64,000 bases of DNA from Streptomyces sp. Sge12 (GCF_002080455.1 NZ_CP020555.1:3583501-3647500), one strand, 5' to 3'. Numbered from the stretch's first letter, positions 50,400 to 59,253 are shown. Notes: generated by a model from the sequence alone, not told the origin. A program made the numbers and translations.

Positions 50400-50678
50400 T
50401 CAGGCCTCCAACGCCTGCCGGAGCCGGTCGGGGTTCACCCTCCAGAAGGTGTGCTGCTCGCCGTCCACGAGCACCACCGGAATCTGCTCCCAGTGCAGCC
50501 GGTAGAGCTCCTCGTCCTGCGAGATGTCCTTCTTCTCCCACTGCGCACCCGTCTCGGCGCACACCCGGGCGACCACCTCCTCCGCTTCGTCGCACAGGTG
50601 GCACCCCGGCTTCCCGATGAGCGTCACCACCCGCTCAGCGGGACGCTTCTTTTCCTTACGGCGCAACAAAGGGCTCAT
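50400..50678 (-). CDS. Glutaredoxin-like thiol protein
   Basis: This encodes 92 residues from the ATG at 50678. The thioredoxin-fold start is RVVTLIGKPGCHLCDEAEEV with a CHLC redox centre; the cis-Pro loop is EQIPVVLVDGEQHTFWRVNP. The family (DUF836/glutaredoxin-like) lies next to rex in Streptomyces genomes as I remember. It probably reduces disulfides in the cytoplasm. A longer start at 50744 would add 22 residues without a ribosome site. It is divergent from the HAD gene. Confidence 0.88.
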   Translation of the reverse strand: MSPLLRRKEKKRPAERVVTLIGKPGCHLCDEAEEVVARVCAETGAQWEKKDISQDEELYRLHWEQIPVVLVDGEQHTFWRVNPDRLRQALEA

Positions 50679-50784
50679 GCGGCCATTGTCCCGCGCCCTC
50701 GCGTAACAGGAGCGCCCCGAAGAGTTCACGCCTCCGCATCCCATCGGTTCGGGAACTCCCGAACACAGTGGCTATGCTCGCGTC

Positions 50785-51759
50785 ATGGCCGCTCTCGGAT
50801 GGCTCCCCCCTCGTCGGCGCTCCGCCACCGCACGCAGCGTGCTGGCGGGCGAGGCCTCGGCCGAGGCCGCCCGCAAGACCGCTCTGGCCGAGGCCCCACC
50901 GCTCACCGGACCCGAAACGGAACCGGGAACCCTCACCGAAGAGGGCCCCGAACCGACCCCGGAAGCGCCCGCCTTCCCGGTCGCCGGCGACGATCTCGCC
51001 GCCGCCTTCTTCGACCTCGACAACACCGTCATGCAGGGCGCCGCGATCTTCCACTTCGGCCGCGGCCTCTACAAGCGCGAGTTCTTCCGGCGCCGCGAAC
51101 TCGCCCGCTTCGCCTGGCAGCAGGCCTGGTTCCGGCTGGCCGGCGTCGAGGACCCCGAGCACATGCAGGACGCCCGCGACAGCGCCCTGTCCATCGTCAA
51201 GGGCCACAAGGTCTCCGAACTGATGTCGATCGGCGAGGAGATCTACGACGAGTACATGGCCGAGCGGATCTGGCCGGGCACCCGCGCCCTGGCCCAGGCC
51301 CACCTCGACGCCGGCCAGAAGGTGTGGCTGGTCACGGCCGCCCCCGTGGAGACCGCCACGATCATCGCCCGGCGCCTCGGCCTGACCGGGGCCCTCGGCA
51401 CCGTCGCCGAGTCCGTCGACGGGGTCTACACCGGCCGCCTGGTCGGCGAGCCGCTGCACGGCCCCGCCAAGGCCGAGGCGGTCCGCGCCCTGGCCGCCGC
51501 CGAGGGGCTCGATCTCGAACGCTGCGCGGCGTACAGCGATTCGCACAACGACATCCCGATGCTGTCACTGGTCGGACATCCGTACGCGATCAATCCCGAC
51601 ACAAAACTTCGCAAGCATGCCCGGACCAACGACTGGCGGCTGCGCGACTATCGGACCGGCCGCAAGGCCGTGAAGGTCGGCGTCCCGGCGGCCGCCGGCG
51701 TCGGCGCGATCGCGGGCGGCGCGGCCGCCGCCATCGCCCTGCACCGCCGCCGCAAGTAA
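50785..51759 (+). CDS. HAD-IB family hydrolase (SerB-like phosphatase)
   Basis: This encodes 324 residues. After a 70-residue Ala/Pro/Glu-rich leader the HAD core begins: AAAFFDLDNTVMQGAAIFHF (motif I DxDNT), KVWLVTAAPVETATIIARRL (motif II region), and CAAYSDSHNDIPMLSLVGHP (motif IV). This is the HAD-IB type that includes phosphoserine phosphatases and CicA-like proteins. The C-terminus is a Gly/Ala-rich hydrophobic helix then HRRRK, possibly membrane-associated. Substrate unknown. It lies immediately upstream of bldN with its own terminator. Confidence 0.88.
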   Translation: MAALGWLPPRRRSATARSVLAGEASAEAARKTALAEAPPLTGPETEPGTLTEEGPEPTPEAPAFPVAGDDLAAAFFDLDNTVMQGAAIFHFGRGLYKREFFRRRELARFAWQQAWFRLAGVEDPEHMQDARDSALSIVKGHKVSELMSIGEEIYDEYMAERIWPGTRALAQAHLDAGQKVWLVTAAPVETATIIARRLGLTGALGTVAESVDGVYTGRLVGEPLHGPAKAEAVRALAAAEGLDLERCAAYSDSHNDIPMLSLVGHPYAINPDTKLRKHARTNDWRLRDYRTGRKAVKVGVPAAAGVGAIAGGAAAAIALHRRRK

Positions 51760-51767
51760 CAACACCA

Positions 51768-51793
51768 GGCCCGGGGCCCGTGAGCCCCGGGCC
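51768..51793 (+). terminator. Terminator after the HAD-IB gene
   Basis: Ten-bp perfect arms GGCCCGGGGC and GCCCCGGGCC flank CCGTGA, 8 bp beyond the stop codon, isolating bldN from upstream transcription. Confidence 0.88.
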
Positions 51794-52119
51794 CGCCGCC
51801 GGCACGCCCCGGCCGCGGACATTCGCCGAGTTCTACCCGCGCCTCCGGTGCGGCATTCCGGCATGCCCGACTCGGTCGCGGGCCCCCTTGGAAGCGTCCA
51901 TTCCGCGCACCCAAGTGATCAAGAATCGATCACCATCTGCGACTGAATATGCCCTCGACACGCAACAGAAGTGTCGGAACCGGTGATTTGAGCAACTGGG
52001 TGTAGCGCTGCCTGTACGAAGCGTTATTCTCCTCAAACGCATGCCACCGGCCATCTGTCGCCACGACGGGTGAACGGTCCCGCACTGCACGTGATGGAAG
52101 CTCTGCCTCTGGGAGTCCC
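51794..52119 (+). promoter_or_regulatory. bldN upstream region
   Basis: With the terminator this makes a 360-bp gene-free stretch. It is less GC-rich than its surroundings and should hold the bldN promoter and its developmental control sites (BldD is a known repressor of bldN in S. coelicolor). One clear dyad is present at 51915-51933: GTGATC and GATCAC around 7 bp. I could not assign -35/-10 boxes with confidence. Confidence 0.5.
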
Positions 52120-52932
52120 GTGTACCCACCTGTCGGGGTTGACGCCTCGGGCCTGGCTCAGCTGCGCGAAACGGTCCTCGACCACCTGCGCGGCTTCGTC
52201 CCCACCGCGTACGCCGTCCCCGCCTTCGCCGCCGCGGTCCCTGCCGGCCTCGGCCCGGCCGGTCCTTGCTATGCCCTGACCGACGGCGGCGCGACGGTGG
52301 GCAGACGAGGTCGCGCCGCCGGCGGCTCGAACGCCGCCGGCACCGCCACCCAGGCCACCCACCGCCGCCCCACGGCGGACAGCGACCAGGCCCGCATGAT
52401 GGACCTGGTCGAACGCGCCCAGGCGGGCGAGGCCGAGGCCTTCGGCCGCCTGTACGACCAGTACAGCGACACGGTCTACCGGTACATCTACTACCGCGTC
52501 GGCGGCAAGGCGACCGCGGAGGACCTCACCAGCGAGACGTTCCTGCGCGCCCTGCGCCGGATCTCCACCTTCACCTGGCAGGGCCGCGACTTCGGCGCCT
52601 GGCTCGTGACGATCGCCCGGAACCTGGTGGCGGACCACTTCAAGTCCAGCCGCTTCCGGCTGGAGGTCACCACCGGCGAGATGCTCGACGCGAACGAGGT
52701 CGAGCGCAGCCCCGAGGACTCCGTCCTGGAGTCCCTCTCCAACGCGGCCCTGCTGGAGGCCGTGCGCAAGCTCAATCCGCAGCAGCAGGAGTGCGTGACC
52801 CTGCGCTTCCTGCAGGGCCTCTCGGTCGCCGAGACGGCCCGGGTGATGGGGAAGAACGAGGGCGCCATCAAGACGCTCCAGTACCGGGCGGTCCGCACCC
52901 TGGCCCGCCTCCTCCCCGAAGACGCCCGCTGA
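52120..52932 (+). CDS. bldN: Developmental ECF sigma factor BldN (AdsA), pro-protein form
   Basis: This encodes 270 residues from the GTG at 52120. The first roughly 90 residues (VGVDASGLAQLRETVLDHLR, GFVPTAYAVPAFAAAV, then a Gly/Ala/Arg-rich stretch) are the pro-domain known to be removed from BldN. Region 2 follows (AFGRLYDQYSDTVYRYIYYR, ATAEDLTSETFLRALRRIST) and region 4 ends it (SVAETARVMGKNEGAIKTLQ). BldN directs genes for aerial hyphae, including chaplins and rodlins, and bldM. The next gene is its anti-sigma factor, preceded by a candidate sigma-BldN promoter. Identification rests on the pro-domain plus gene order. Confidence 0.95.
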   Translation: MYPPVGVDASGLAQLRETVLDHLRGFVPTAYAVPAFAAAVPAGLGPAGPCYALTDGGATVGRRGRAAGGSNAAGTATQATHRRPTADSDQARMMDLVERAQAGEAEAFGRLYDQYSDTVYRYIYYRVGGKATAEDLTSETFLRALRRISTFTWQGRDFGAWLVTIARNLVADHFKSSRFRLEVTTGEMLDANEVERSPEDSVLESLSNAALLEAVRKLNPQQQECVTLRFLQGLSVAETARVMGKNEGAIKTLQYRAVRTLARLLPEDAR

Positions 52933-53001
52933 CCCTCCGACACCACACAACCTCACATTCGGTGACCCCTCGATGACGCTGTGGTCAGATCATCCTTCGT
53001 C

Positions 53002-53030
53002 CGTAACCCAAGTGCCGCGACGCTCGTTGT
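53002..53030 (+). promoter_or_regulatory. Candidate sigma-BldN promoter for rsbN
   Basis: CGTAAC at 53002-53007 and CGTTGT at 53025-53030, 17 bp apart, fit the BldN-dependent pattern as I remember it (CGTAAC, about 16 bp, CGTTGA) with one mismatch. It lies 131 bp upstream of the rsbN start. This would let BldN induce its own anti-sigma factor. Confidence 0.7.
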
Positions 53031-53160
53031 GCGGAATGCAGGCTCCCTGTGGACACGCTTTGCCCGAAGCCGCTCACTCGAAAGTGTGGATGCGCTCAAG
53101 GAAGGCAACCTTCCGGACACCTTGGGGAGTCGATCGTCATGACGAGAGGAGGTGCCGCCA

Positions 53161-54366
53161 GTGATCGCGAACGTGACCCCGCACCGGCGGGCGAACGCCT
53201 TCGCCCAGGCCCTGGAGGATCGGACCCCGTCCGACCTTCCGGAACCGGACTCGGCGGCCGAGCAGTCCGAGGCACCTGCCGAACCTGCCGACCACGACCG
53301 GTTGTTGGCCCTGGCGAGCGTGCTCGGCGAAAGAATGCCGCGCCCAGCGCTGGACCCCGAGGTCAAAGTGGTGCAACGAGCCCAGCTCATTGCCGCCATG
53401 GAGGCCATGGTGCTGGAGGAGAGGGCCGGGGGCGGTGCCGCCTCGGACCCTCTGGTGCCCGAACAGCGGACCGGCCGCGGCGCCCACCGGGCGACCCCGC
53501 TCCGGAAATTGCGGCCCCGCTCCCGCTGGTCCAAGGGCATCGCAGCGGGCGGCCTCACCGTGGGTGTGGCCGCGGGGGCCTTCAGCGGAGTGGCCGCTGC
53601 CAGTTCCGACGCCCTGCCCGGTGACCACCTCTACCCCGTGAAACGGGGCATGGAGGACCTGAAGCTGGGGATGGCCGACGACGACGCGGACCGGGGCGAG
53701 CTCTATCTCGACCAGGCCTCCAGTCGCTTGTCGGAAGCCCGCCGGCTGATGGAACGGGGCCGGCTGGGCGACCTGGACCACGAGTCCCTGGGCGCGATCC
53801 GCCGCGCCCTGGCGGGCGTGAAGCACGACGCGGAGGCAGGCCACCGCCTCCTCCAGGCCGCGTACGAACGGGACGGCTCGCTCGGCCCGATCCAGAAGCT
53901 GTCGTCGTTCTCCCGCTCCCACCGCGACGCGTGGGGCAAGCTCCGCGAGAAGCTCCCGGCTCAGCTCACCGACGTGGGTGGAGAGGTGGAGTCGGTCTTC
54001 CAGGCCATAGACGAAGACGTGGCGCCGCTCCAGAGCCTGCTCCCCAAGGCACCGGAGCAGTCCCGCGGCACCGGAAGCACTCCCGGCTCGTCCGCCAAGC
54101 CGGGCACCCCGAGCGGCACGCATCATTCCGCCCCCGCTGCCGGAACGCCCTCCGGCAGCCCCGCGGCGCCGTCCCCCTCGGGCAGCTCCCGGACGCCTGC
54201 CGGCGGCCTCCTGGGCGGTACGGGCGAGCTCCTCAACCCGCCCGCGGGACAGTCGGCCCCGCCCGCCTCGGGCAATCCGGACGTCCCCAAGCCGGACATC
54301 ACCATCCCGCCCCTGCTCCCGGGTCTCCTCCCGGGCCTGGGGCTGGGCACGGAGGACGCCGAGTAG
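53161..54366 (+). CDS. rsbN: Anti-sigma factor RsbN (DUF5667 protein)
   Basis: This encodes 401 residues from the GTG at 53161, which has AGAGGAGG at 9 nt; a GTG 9 nt earlier is less well placed. The N-terminal 90 residues (RRANAFAQALEDRTPSDLPE, LLALASVLGERMPRPALDPE) are the sigma-binding part inside the cell. One TM helix is at about 120-140 (GIAAGGLTVGVAAGAFSGVA). Outside is a helical DUF5667 domain (PGDHLYPVKRGMEDLKLGMA) and a Ser/Pro/Gly tail. RsbN holds BldN inactive until development. Orthology follows from position after bldN and the domain layout. Confidence 0.93.
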   Translation: MIANVTPHRRANAFAQALEDRTPSDLPEPDSAAEQSEAPAEPADHDRLLALASVLGERMPRPALDPEVKVVQRAQLIAAMEAMVLEERAGGGAASDPLVPEQRTGRGAHRATPLRKLRPRSRWSKGIAAGGLTVGVAAGAFSGVAAASSDALPGDHLYPVKRGMEDLKLGMADDDADRGELYLDQASSRLSEARRLMERGRLGDLDHESLGAIRRALAGVKHDAEAGHRLLQAAYERDGSLGPIQKLSSFSRSHRDAWGKLREKLPAQLTDVGGEVESVFQAIDEDVAPLQSLLPKAPEQSRGTGSTPGSSAKPGTPSGTHHSAPAAGTPSGSPAAPSPSGSSRTPAGGLLGGTGELLNPPAGQSAPPASGNPDVPKPDITIPPLLPGLLPGLGLGTEDAE

Positions 54367-54370
54367 CAGG

Positions 54371-54402
54371 AAGGGCGGGGCCGCCCAGGCGGCCCCGCCC
54401 TT
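54371..54402. terminator. Bidirectional terminator after rsbN
   Basis: Fifteen-bp perfect arms (AAGGGCGGGGCCGCC and its complement) with a CA turn lie between the convergent rsbN and acyltransferase genes, followed by TTTCCCTT. Confidence 0.92.
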
Positions 54403-54424
54403 TCCCTTCGTCCCGGAAAACCCC

Positions 54425-55405
54425 TCAGAAGAACACGGACCGCCGCTGCACGAGCAGCTTGTAGAGCGTGTGCTGGATCTGCTCCCGCACCTGGTCCGTC
54501 AGGTTGAACATCAGCATCGGGTCCTCCGCCGCCTCCGCGGCGTACCCGTCCGTCGGGATCGGCTCGCCGAACTGGATCGTCCACTTCGTCGGCAACGGCA
54601 GCGCCCCGAGCGGCCCCAGCCACGGGAACGTCGGCGTGATCGGGAAGTACGGGACCCCCAGCAGCCGGGCCAGCGTCTTCGCGTTGCCGACCATGGGGTA
54701 GATCTCCTCCGCCCCCACGATCGAGCACGGCACGATCGGCGTCCCCGCCCGCAGCGCCGTCGACACGAACCCGCCCCGCCCGAACCGCTGCAGCTTGTAC
54801 CGGTCCCCGAACGGCTTCCCTATCCCCTTGAAGCCCTCCGGCATCACACCGACCAGCTCACCGGCCTCCAGCAGCCGCTGCGCGTCCTCCGCGCACGCCA
54901 GGGTGTGCCCCGCCTTGCGGGCCAGCTCGTTGACCACGGGCAGCATGAACACCAGGTCCGCCGCCAGCAGTCGCAGGTGCCGCTCCGCCGGGTGGTGGTC
55001 GTGCACGGCGACCTGGAGCATCAGCCCGTCGAGCGGCAGCGTCCCGGAGTGGTTCGCCACGATCAGCGCACCGCCCTCCGCCGGGATGTTCTCGATGCCC
55101 TTGACCTCGACCCGGAAGTACTTGTCGTACAGCGGCCGCATCAGGGTCATCAGGACCTGGTCCGTCAGCTCCTTGTCGTAGCCGAAGTCGTCGACCTCGT
55201 AGTCCCCGGTGACCCGCCGCCGCAGGAACGCCAGTCCGCCCGCGATCCGCCGGTCCCAGCTGTCGCCGGGCGCTGCCGCCGGTGCCGGCTCGGGAGCCGC
55301 CGGCGGCTCCACCACCGGATCGGCGGCGGGCACCGCCCGCACCCGGCGGGGGATCCGCCGCCGCGGCCGGTCCTCGTCGAACGGAATGACCTTGGCGTCC
55401 GCCAC
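54425..55405 (-). CDS. Lysophospholipid acyltransferase (PlsC-like)
   Basis: This encodes 326 residues from a GTG at 55405. A 90-residue Pro/Ala/Arg-rich leader precedes the PlsC-type domain: the HxxxxD motif in ALIVANHSGTLPLDGLMLQV, and the substrate-binding GELVGVMPEGFKGIGKPFGD. It likely transfers an acyl chain to lysophosphatidic acid or another glycerolipid at the membrane. The TAGTG junction overlaps the epimerase stop by one base, so the two genes form an operon that is conserved near bldN in Streptomyces. Confidence 0.9.
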   Translation of the reverse strand: MADAKVIPFDEDRPRRRIPRRVRAVPAADPVVEPPAAPEPAPAAAPGDSWDRRIAGGLAFLRRRVTGDYEVDDFGYDKELTDQVLMTLMRPLYDKYFRVEVKGIENIPAEGGALIVANHSGTLPLDGLMLQVAVHDHHPAERHLRLLAADLVFMLPVVNELARKAGHTLACAEDAQRLLEAGELVGVMPEGFKGIGKPFGDRYKLQRFGRGGFVSTALRAGTPIVPCSIVGAEEIYPMVGNAKTLARLLGVPYFPITPTFPWLGPLGALPLPTKWTIQFGEPIPTDGYAAEAAEDPMLMFNLTDQVREQIQHTLYKLLVQRRSVFF

Positions 55406-56490
55406 TATCGCTTCGCTCCTTCAGCCGCGTAGGCGTCGTCCTTGAGCCCGTCGAGCCCGTCTGCATCCAGCATGGCCGCCACCCGGTCCACGGCCCGTGC
55501 GACCCGCTCCGGCGGCAGCAGCCCGCTCCCCCGGCTCCGGGCGAAGTCCGCGAAGGTCTCCGCGGTCGTGTAGAGCGGCTCGAAGCCGAGGACCTCGCGC
55601 ATCTGCGTGGTCTCCACGACCCGGCCGTGGGTGAGGAGCCTTATCTGCTCCGGCGAGAAGTCGCTGGCTCCCACCGCCCGCAGCGCGGAGCCCACCCAGT
55701 TCAAGGCGGGCAGCAGCAGCGGCAGCGTGGGACGCCCGAGCCGCCGCGAGCACTGCGACAGCAGCAGCACGCCGTCACCCGCGATGTTGAAGGTCCCGCT
55801 GTTCAACGTCCCGCGCCTGGGCTCCCCCGCCGCCAGCCGCAGCACTTCGAGGACATCGTCCTCGTGCACGAACTGCAGCCGCGGGTCGTACCCCAGCACG
55901 GTCGGCATCACCGGGATCGAGAAGTACTCGGCGAGCGCCGAGTCCGCGTAGGGCCCCAGGATGTTCGCGAACCGCAGCACGCACACCGCGACGTCCGGCC
56001 GTCTGCGCGCGAAGCCCCGTACGTAGCCCTCGACCTCGGCGGCGTCCTTCGCGAAGCCGCCCGCCGGCAGCGATTTGGGCTCCGTGGTCTCGGTGAAGAC
56101 GGCGGGATCCCGGGAGGTGCCCCCGTACACGCTGGTACTGGACTTCACCACGAGCCGTCGGACCGTCGGCGACTTCTGGCAGGCCCCGAGGAGCTGCATG
56201 GTCCCGATGACGTTCGTTTCCTTGACGGTGCTGTGCGCGCCGCCCGTGCCCGCGCTGCCCCCGGTGACCGCCAGATGGACCACCGTGTCCACGGCGTGCT
56301 CGGCCAGCACCCTGGCGATCGCCGACTGTCTGATGTCCGTACGGACGAACTCCGCCGATCCGAGCCGGTGCGGCGGTGTCACCGCGTCCACCGCGATCAC
56401 CCGCTCGACGTCCGGGTCGCGCTGGATCCGGCGCACGAAGCGGCCGCCCAACTGCCGGGCAGCCCCGGTGACGAGTACGACCTTCCCCAC
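55405..56490 (-). CDS. NAD-dependent epimerase/dehydratase family protein
   Basis: This encodes 361 residues from the GTG at 56490, preferred because GGGAGG lies about 9 nt upstream; an ATG at 56529 would add 13 residues. The extended SDR fold begins GKVVLVTGAARQLGGRFVRR. Other signs are TVVHLAVTGGSAGTGGAHST, VVKSSTSVYGGTSRDPAVFT, and CVLRFANILGPYADSALAEY. It may act on a nucleotide sugar or lipid-linked sugar. It forms an operon with the acyltransferase. Substrate unknown. Confidence 0.9.
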   Translation of the reverse strand: MGKVVLVTGAARQLGGRFVRRIQRDPDVERVIAVDAVTPPHRLGSAEFVRTDIRQSAIARVLAEHAVDTVVHLAVTGGSAGTGGAHSTVKETNVIGTMQLLGACQKSPTVRRLVVKSSTSVYGGTSRDPAVFTETTEPKSLPAGGFAKDAAEVEGYVRGFARRRPDVAVCVLRFANILGPYADSALAEYFSIPVMPTVLGYDPRLQFVHEDDVLEVLRLAAGEPRRGTLNSGTFNIAGDGVLLLSQCSRRLGRPTLPLLLPALNWVGSALRAVGASDFSPEQIRLLTHGRVVETTQMREVLGFEPLYTTAETFADFARSRGSGLLPPERVARAVDRVAAMLDADGLDGLKDDAYAAEGAKR

Positions 56491-56585
56491 GAGCTCAGCG
56501 CCTCCCTCGAAGAAGTCCCCCGGCTGCACCGCAGCCCCTCCACCAGGATGGTGGAGGGGCTGCGGAGAACACGTACAGCTGCCGT

Positions 56586-56684
56586 TTACTTCTTGTTACG
56601 GCGCTGGACGCGGGTGCGCTTGAGCAGCTTGCGGTGCTTCTTCTTAGCCATCCGCTTGCGCCGCTTCTTGATAACAGAGCCCAC
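56586..56684 (-). CDS. Ribosomal protein bS22 (AURKAIP1/COX24 domain)
   Basis: This encodes only 32 residues, GTG start: MGSVIKKRRKRMAKKKHRKL, then LKRTRVQRRNKK. More than half are Lys or Arg. It matches the actinobacterial small-subunit protein annotated as an AURKAIP1/COX24 domain protein, identified as bS22 in mycobacterial ribosome structures. It is shorter than most gene finders accept. It sits in its conserved place between the BldC-type gene and the epimerase gene. Confidence 0.93.
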   Translation of the reverse strand: MGSVIKKRRKRMAKKKHRKLLKRTRVQRRNKK

Positions 56685-56826
56685 GACTACCCTCGCTCAC
56701 TTCTCTTCACTGGTGCGGGGCGTCTGGGCCCACACGACCTACGTCGGCCTAGCCTACCCGCCCGAGCTCTGAGCTTGTAATCCGAGCGCTTCCGCGTTGT
56801 AGCCAGGGGTCTCCCGAGCCTCAGTC

Positions 56827-57036
56827 TCAGGCCGACTCCACCCCCACATAGGACTCTCGGAGGTACTCGTGAACCGCGTTCTCGGGGACCCGGAAGGACC
56901 GGCCCACCCGGATTGCGGGCAGATGACCGTTGTGCACCAGGCGGTACACGGTCATCTTCGACACTCGCATCACCGAGGCGACCTCCGCCACGGTCAGGAA
57001 CTGAACCTCACTGAGAGGCCTCTCGCCAGCAGCCAT
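56827..57036 (-). CDS. BldC-type helix-turn-helix protein (excisionase/MerR-like fold)
   Basis: This encodes 69 residues from the ATG at 57036 (AAGGTG upstream; an ATG 33 nt earlier is possible). Nearly the whole protein is one winged HTH: VQFLTVAEVASVMRVSKMTV, YRLVHNGHLPAIRVGRSFRV, PENAVHEYLRESYV. It is closely similar in layout to BldC and corresponds in position to the BldC-like gene downstream of bldN in S. coelicolor. It likely binds DNA as head-to-tail oligomers, as BldC does. Its targets are not evident. Confidence 0.92.
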   Translation of the reverse strand: MAAGERPLSEVQFLTVAEVASVMRVSKMTVYRLVHNGHLPAIRVGRSFRVPENAVHEYLRESYVGVESA

Positions 57037-57150
57037 GACACACCTTGACCTTCCGCGCATGACGGGCACCGGCTTCCCCTCCGGTTACTCCTCGTCGTCG
57101 CACGCTCACTCCCCAGAGTAGGGGCGCGTGATACGAGTGGGGAAGAGGAG

Positions 57151-58038
57151 CTACGACCACTCCTGCCGCCCCGTCAGACTTGCGCGGCCGAGCACGTAGC
57201 GCGCAAGCGGTCGGTAGTAGTCCGCTCGCACCGCGTCATCAAGTGGAACGGCCACCGACACGCGCCCCTCGGCCTCCCCGACGAACAGCGCCGGATCATC
57301 CGTATCCGCCAGCCCGATCGCCTCCACACCGAGCTGACCTGCACCGCAGACCCACCCGTGGTCCCCCACCACCAGCTCCGGCAATGGCCCGCCGGCCTCC
57401 GCGAGGGCCCCCAGCGCCATCCGAACCGGCAGCGGCGAATGGGTGTGCACGCCGGTCGCACTCCCCGGCACCCGCACGCCGGGTTCCCGCACCAGTGCGA
57501 CCCCCCGTACGTATTCGATGCTGTGCGTGCGTACGCCGAACCGGGTCGGCATGTCGACACGCACCCCCTGCGCCGGGGTGAGGACAACACATCCCGCCGC
57601 CGACAGCGCCTCGGCCAAACCGGCGTAGAAGCCCAGGAGGCGATGCGGGTGGCCCGTCCCGAACAGCACGGGCGACCGCGCCCGCGCCGCCTCGGACAGC
57701 CGCCCCGCGAAGGCCTCCAGCGCGGCGACCGTGCGCTCCGGGTCGATCACGTCCGGCCCACTGACGTGCGCCGGATCCGCCGAGACCCCGCACTTGTCCG
57801 CCATCAGCCTCAGCAGATCACCCTCGCCCCAGCCCCGCTCCGGATCCAGGCCCAGCATCACCCTCGGATCCCGCGCGGCGAACAGCCGGTAGCTGCGCAG
57901 GCTCTCCTCCCGGGAGGTGGCGACGGGCCCGGCCAACCGGGCGGCCAGCAGATGCGCACGCAACGCGCCGGTGCTCAACACCCTCCGATGCTGCCCCAAC
58001 ACATCTGGCGGTTCATCAATTCCGGCGAACAGCCCCAC
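57151..58038 (-). CDS. Phosphatase-like / unknown conserved actinobacterial protein
   Basis: This encodes up to 295 residues; the start is uncertain, since the GTG at 58038 lacks a ribosome site and a GTG at 57981 has CGGAGG directly adjoining. Conserved-looking stretches are SPVLFGTGHPHRLLGFYAGL, LPELVVGDHGWVCGAGQLGV and EAIGLADTDDPALFVG. Orthologues are usually annotated 'phosphatase', which I cannot confirm from visible motifs. The H-rich GTGHPHRLL and VVGDHGW could bind metal. It follows the AcuC-like gene on the same strand. Confidence 0.75.
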   Translation of the reverse strand: MGLFAGIDEPPDVLGQHRRVLSTGALRAHLLAARLAGPVATSREESLRSYRLFAARDPRVMLGLDPERGWGEGDLLRLMADKCGVSADPAHVSGPDVIDPERTVAALEAFAGRLSEAARARSPVLFGTGHPHRLLGFYAGLAEALSAAGCVVLTPAQGVRVDMPTRFGVRTHSIEYVRGVALVREPGVRVPGSATGVHTHSPLPVRMALGALAEAGGPLPELVVGDHGWVCGAGQLGVEAIGLADTDDPALFVGEAEGRVSVAVPLDDAVRADYYRPLARYVLGRASLTGRQEWS

Positions 58039-58074
58039 AGTTGGCGTAACGATGCATCAAGGTCGCCGGCGCGA

Positions 58075-59253
58075 TCAGGTCAGCATCCCGCGCAACGGGA
58101 AGACCGCCCGACGGGTCGCCAGAACGGCCTGATCCGTCCGGTCCGCCGGGTCGTAGCCCGCCTCCCAGTCCGCCCACGCCGGAGTCCGCCCGTCCGTCAT
58201 CCGGGCCGGCGCCAACTGCCGCGTCCGCGCGTACACCTCGTCCCGCCACGACGCCGGCACCGCCGACTCCGGGTCCACCGGCCGGTGCGCGGCGATCCCC
58301 ACCAGGTGCGTCCAGGACCGCGGCACGACGTCCACGACCGCGTACCCGCCGCCGCCCAACGCCAGCCACCGCCCGTCCGCGTACTCGTGCGCGAGCCGGT
58401 GACAGGACTCCTGGACGGCCCGCTGGGCGTCCAGCGACACCGCCAGGTGCGCGAGCGGGTCCTCGAAGTGCGTATCGGCCCCGTGCTGAGTCACCAGCAC
58501 CTGCGGCCGGAAGTCCGCCAGCAGCTCCGGCACCACCGCGTGGAAGGCCCGCAGCCACCCCTCGTCGCCGGTCCCGGCGGGCAGCGCGATGTTCACCGCC
58601 GACCCCTCCGCCCCCGGGCCACCGGTCTCCTCCGGCCAGCCCGTCTGAGGGAACAGCGTCCGCGGATGCTCGTGCATCGAGACGGTCAGCACCCGCGGAT
58701 CGTCCCAGAAGGCCGCCTGCACGCCGTCCCCGTGGTGGACGTCCACATCCACGTACGCGACCCGCTCGGCCCCCAGCTCCAGCAGCCGCGCCACCGCCAG
58801 CGACGCGTCGTTGTACACGCAGAAACCGGCCGCCCCACCGGGCATGGCGTGGTGCAGCCCGCCCGCGAAGTTCACCGCGTGCTCGGCCTCACCGCTCCAC
58901 AGCGCCTCCGCGCCCGCCACGGACTGCCCGGCGATGAGCGCGGACGCCTCGTGCATGCCGTGGAAGGCGGGATCGTCGATGGTCCCCAGCCCGTACGAAC
59001 CGTCCGCGGCTCCCGGGTCCTCGGACACCTCGCGCACCGCGGCGACGTAGTCCTCCCGGTGGACCAGCCGCAGCGTCGAGTCCCCGGCCGCCGGGGCCGC
59101 CCGCACCTCCATGGCCCGGTCCAGCCCGAAGGCGCGCACCAGGCCCATGGTCAGCGCCAGGCGCACCGGGTCCATCGGATGGCTCGGTCCGAAGTCATAC
59201 CTCGTTACCGCCTCGTCCCACATCAACAGCCCGGTCACCGGCTCGCCGCTCAT
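58075..59253 (-). CDS. Acetoin utilization protein AcuC-like (class I HDAC-type deacetylase)
   Basis: This encodes 392 residues from the ATG at 59253. It has the arginase/HDAC fold motifs: MWDEAVTRYDFGPSHPMDPV, the catalytic His pair in GGLHHAMPGGAAGFCVYND, zinc ligands in YVDVDVHHGDGVQAAFWDD, and LVTQHGADTHFEDPLAHLAV. AcuC enzymes remove acetyl groups from proteins such as acetyl-CoA synthetase; that activity is presumed here. The 5' end overlaps the 3' end of the MFS gene upstream by about 59 bp on the same strand. Confidence 0.92.
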   Translation of the reverse strand: MSGEPVTGLLMWDEAVTRYDFGPSHPMDPVRLALTMGLVRAFGLDRAMEVRAAPAAGDSTLRLVHREDYVAAVREVSEDPGAADGSYGLGTIDDPAFHGMHEASALIAGQSVAGAEALWSGEAEHAVNFAGGLHHAMPGGAAGFCVYNDASLAVARLLELGAERVAYVDVDVHHGDGVQAAFWDDPRVLTVSMHEHPRTLFPQTGWPEETGGPGAEGSAVNIALPAGTGDEGWLRAFHAVVPELLADFRPQVLVTQHGADTHFEDPLAHLAVSLDAQRAVQESCHRLAHEYADGRWLALGGGGYAVVDVVPRSWTHLVGIAAHRPVDPESAVPASWRDEVYARTRQLAPARMTDGRTPAWADWEAGYDPADRTDQAVLATRRAVFPLRGMLT

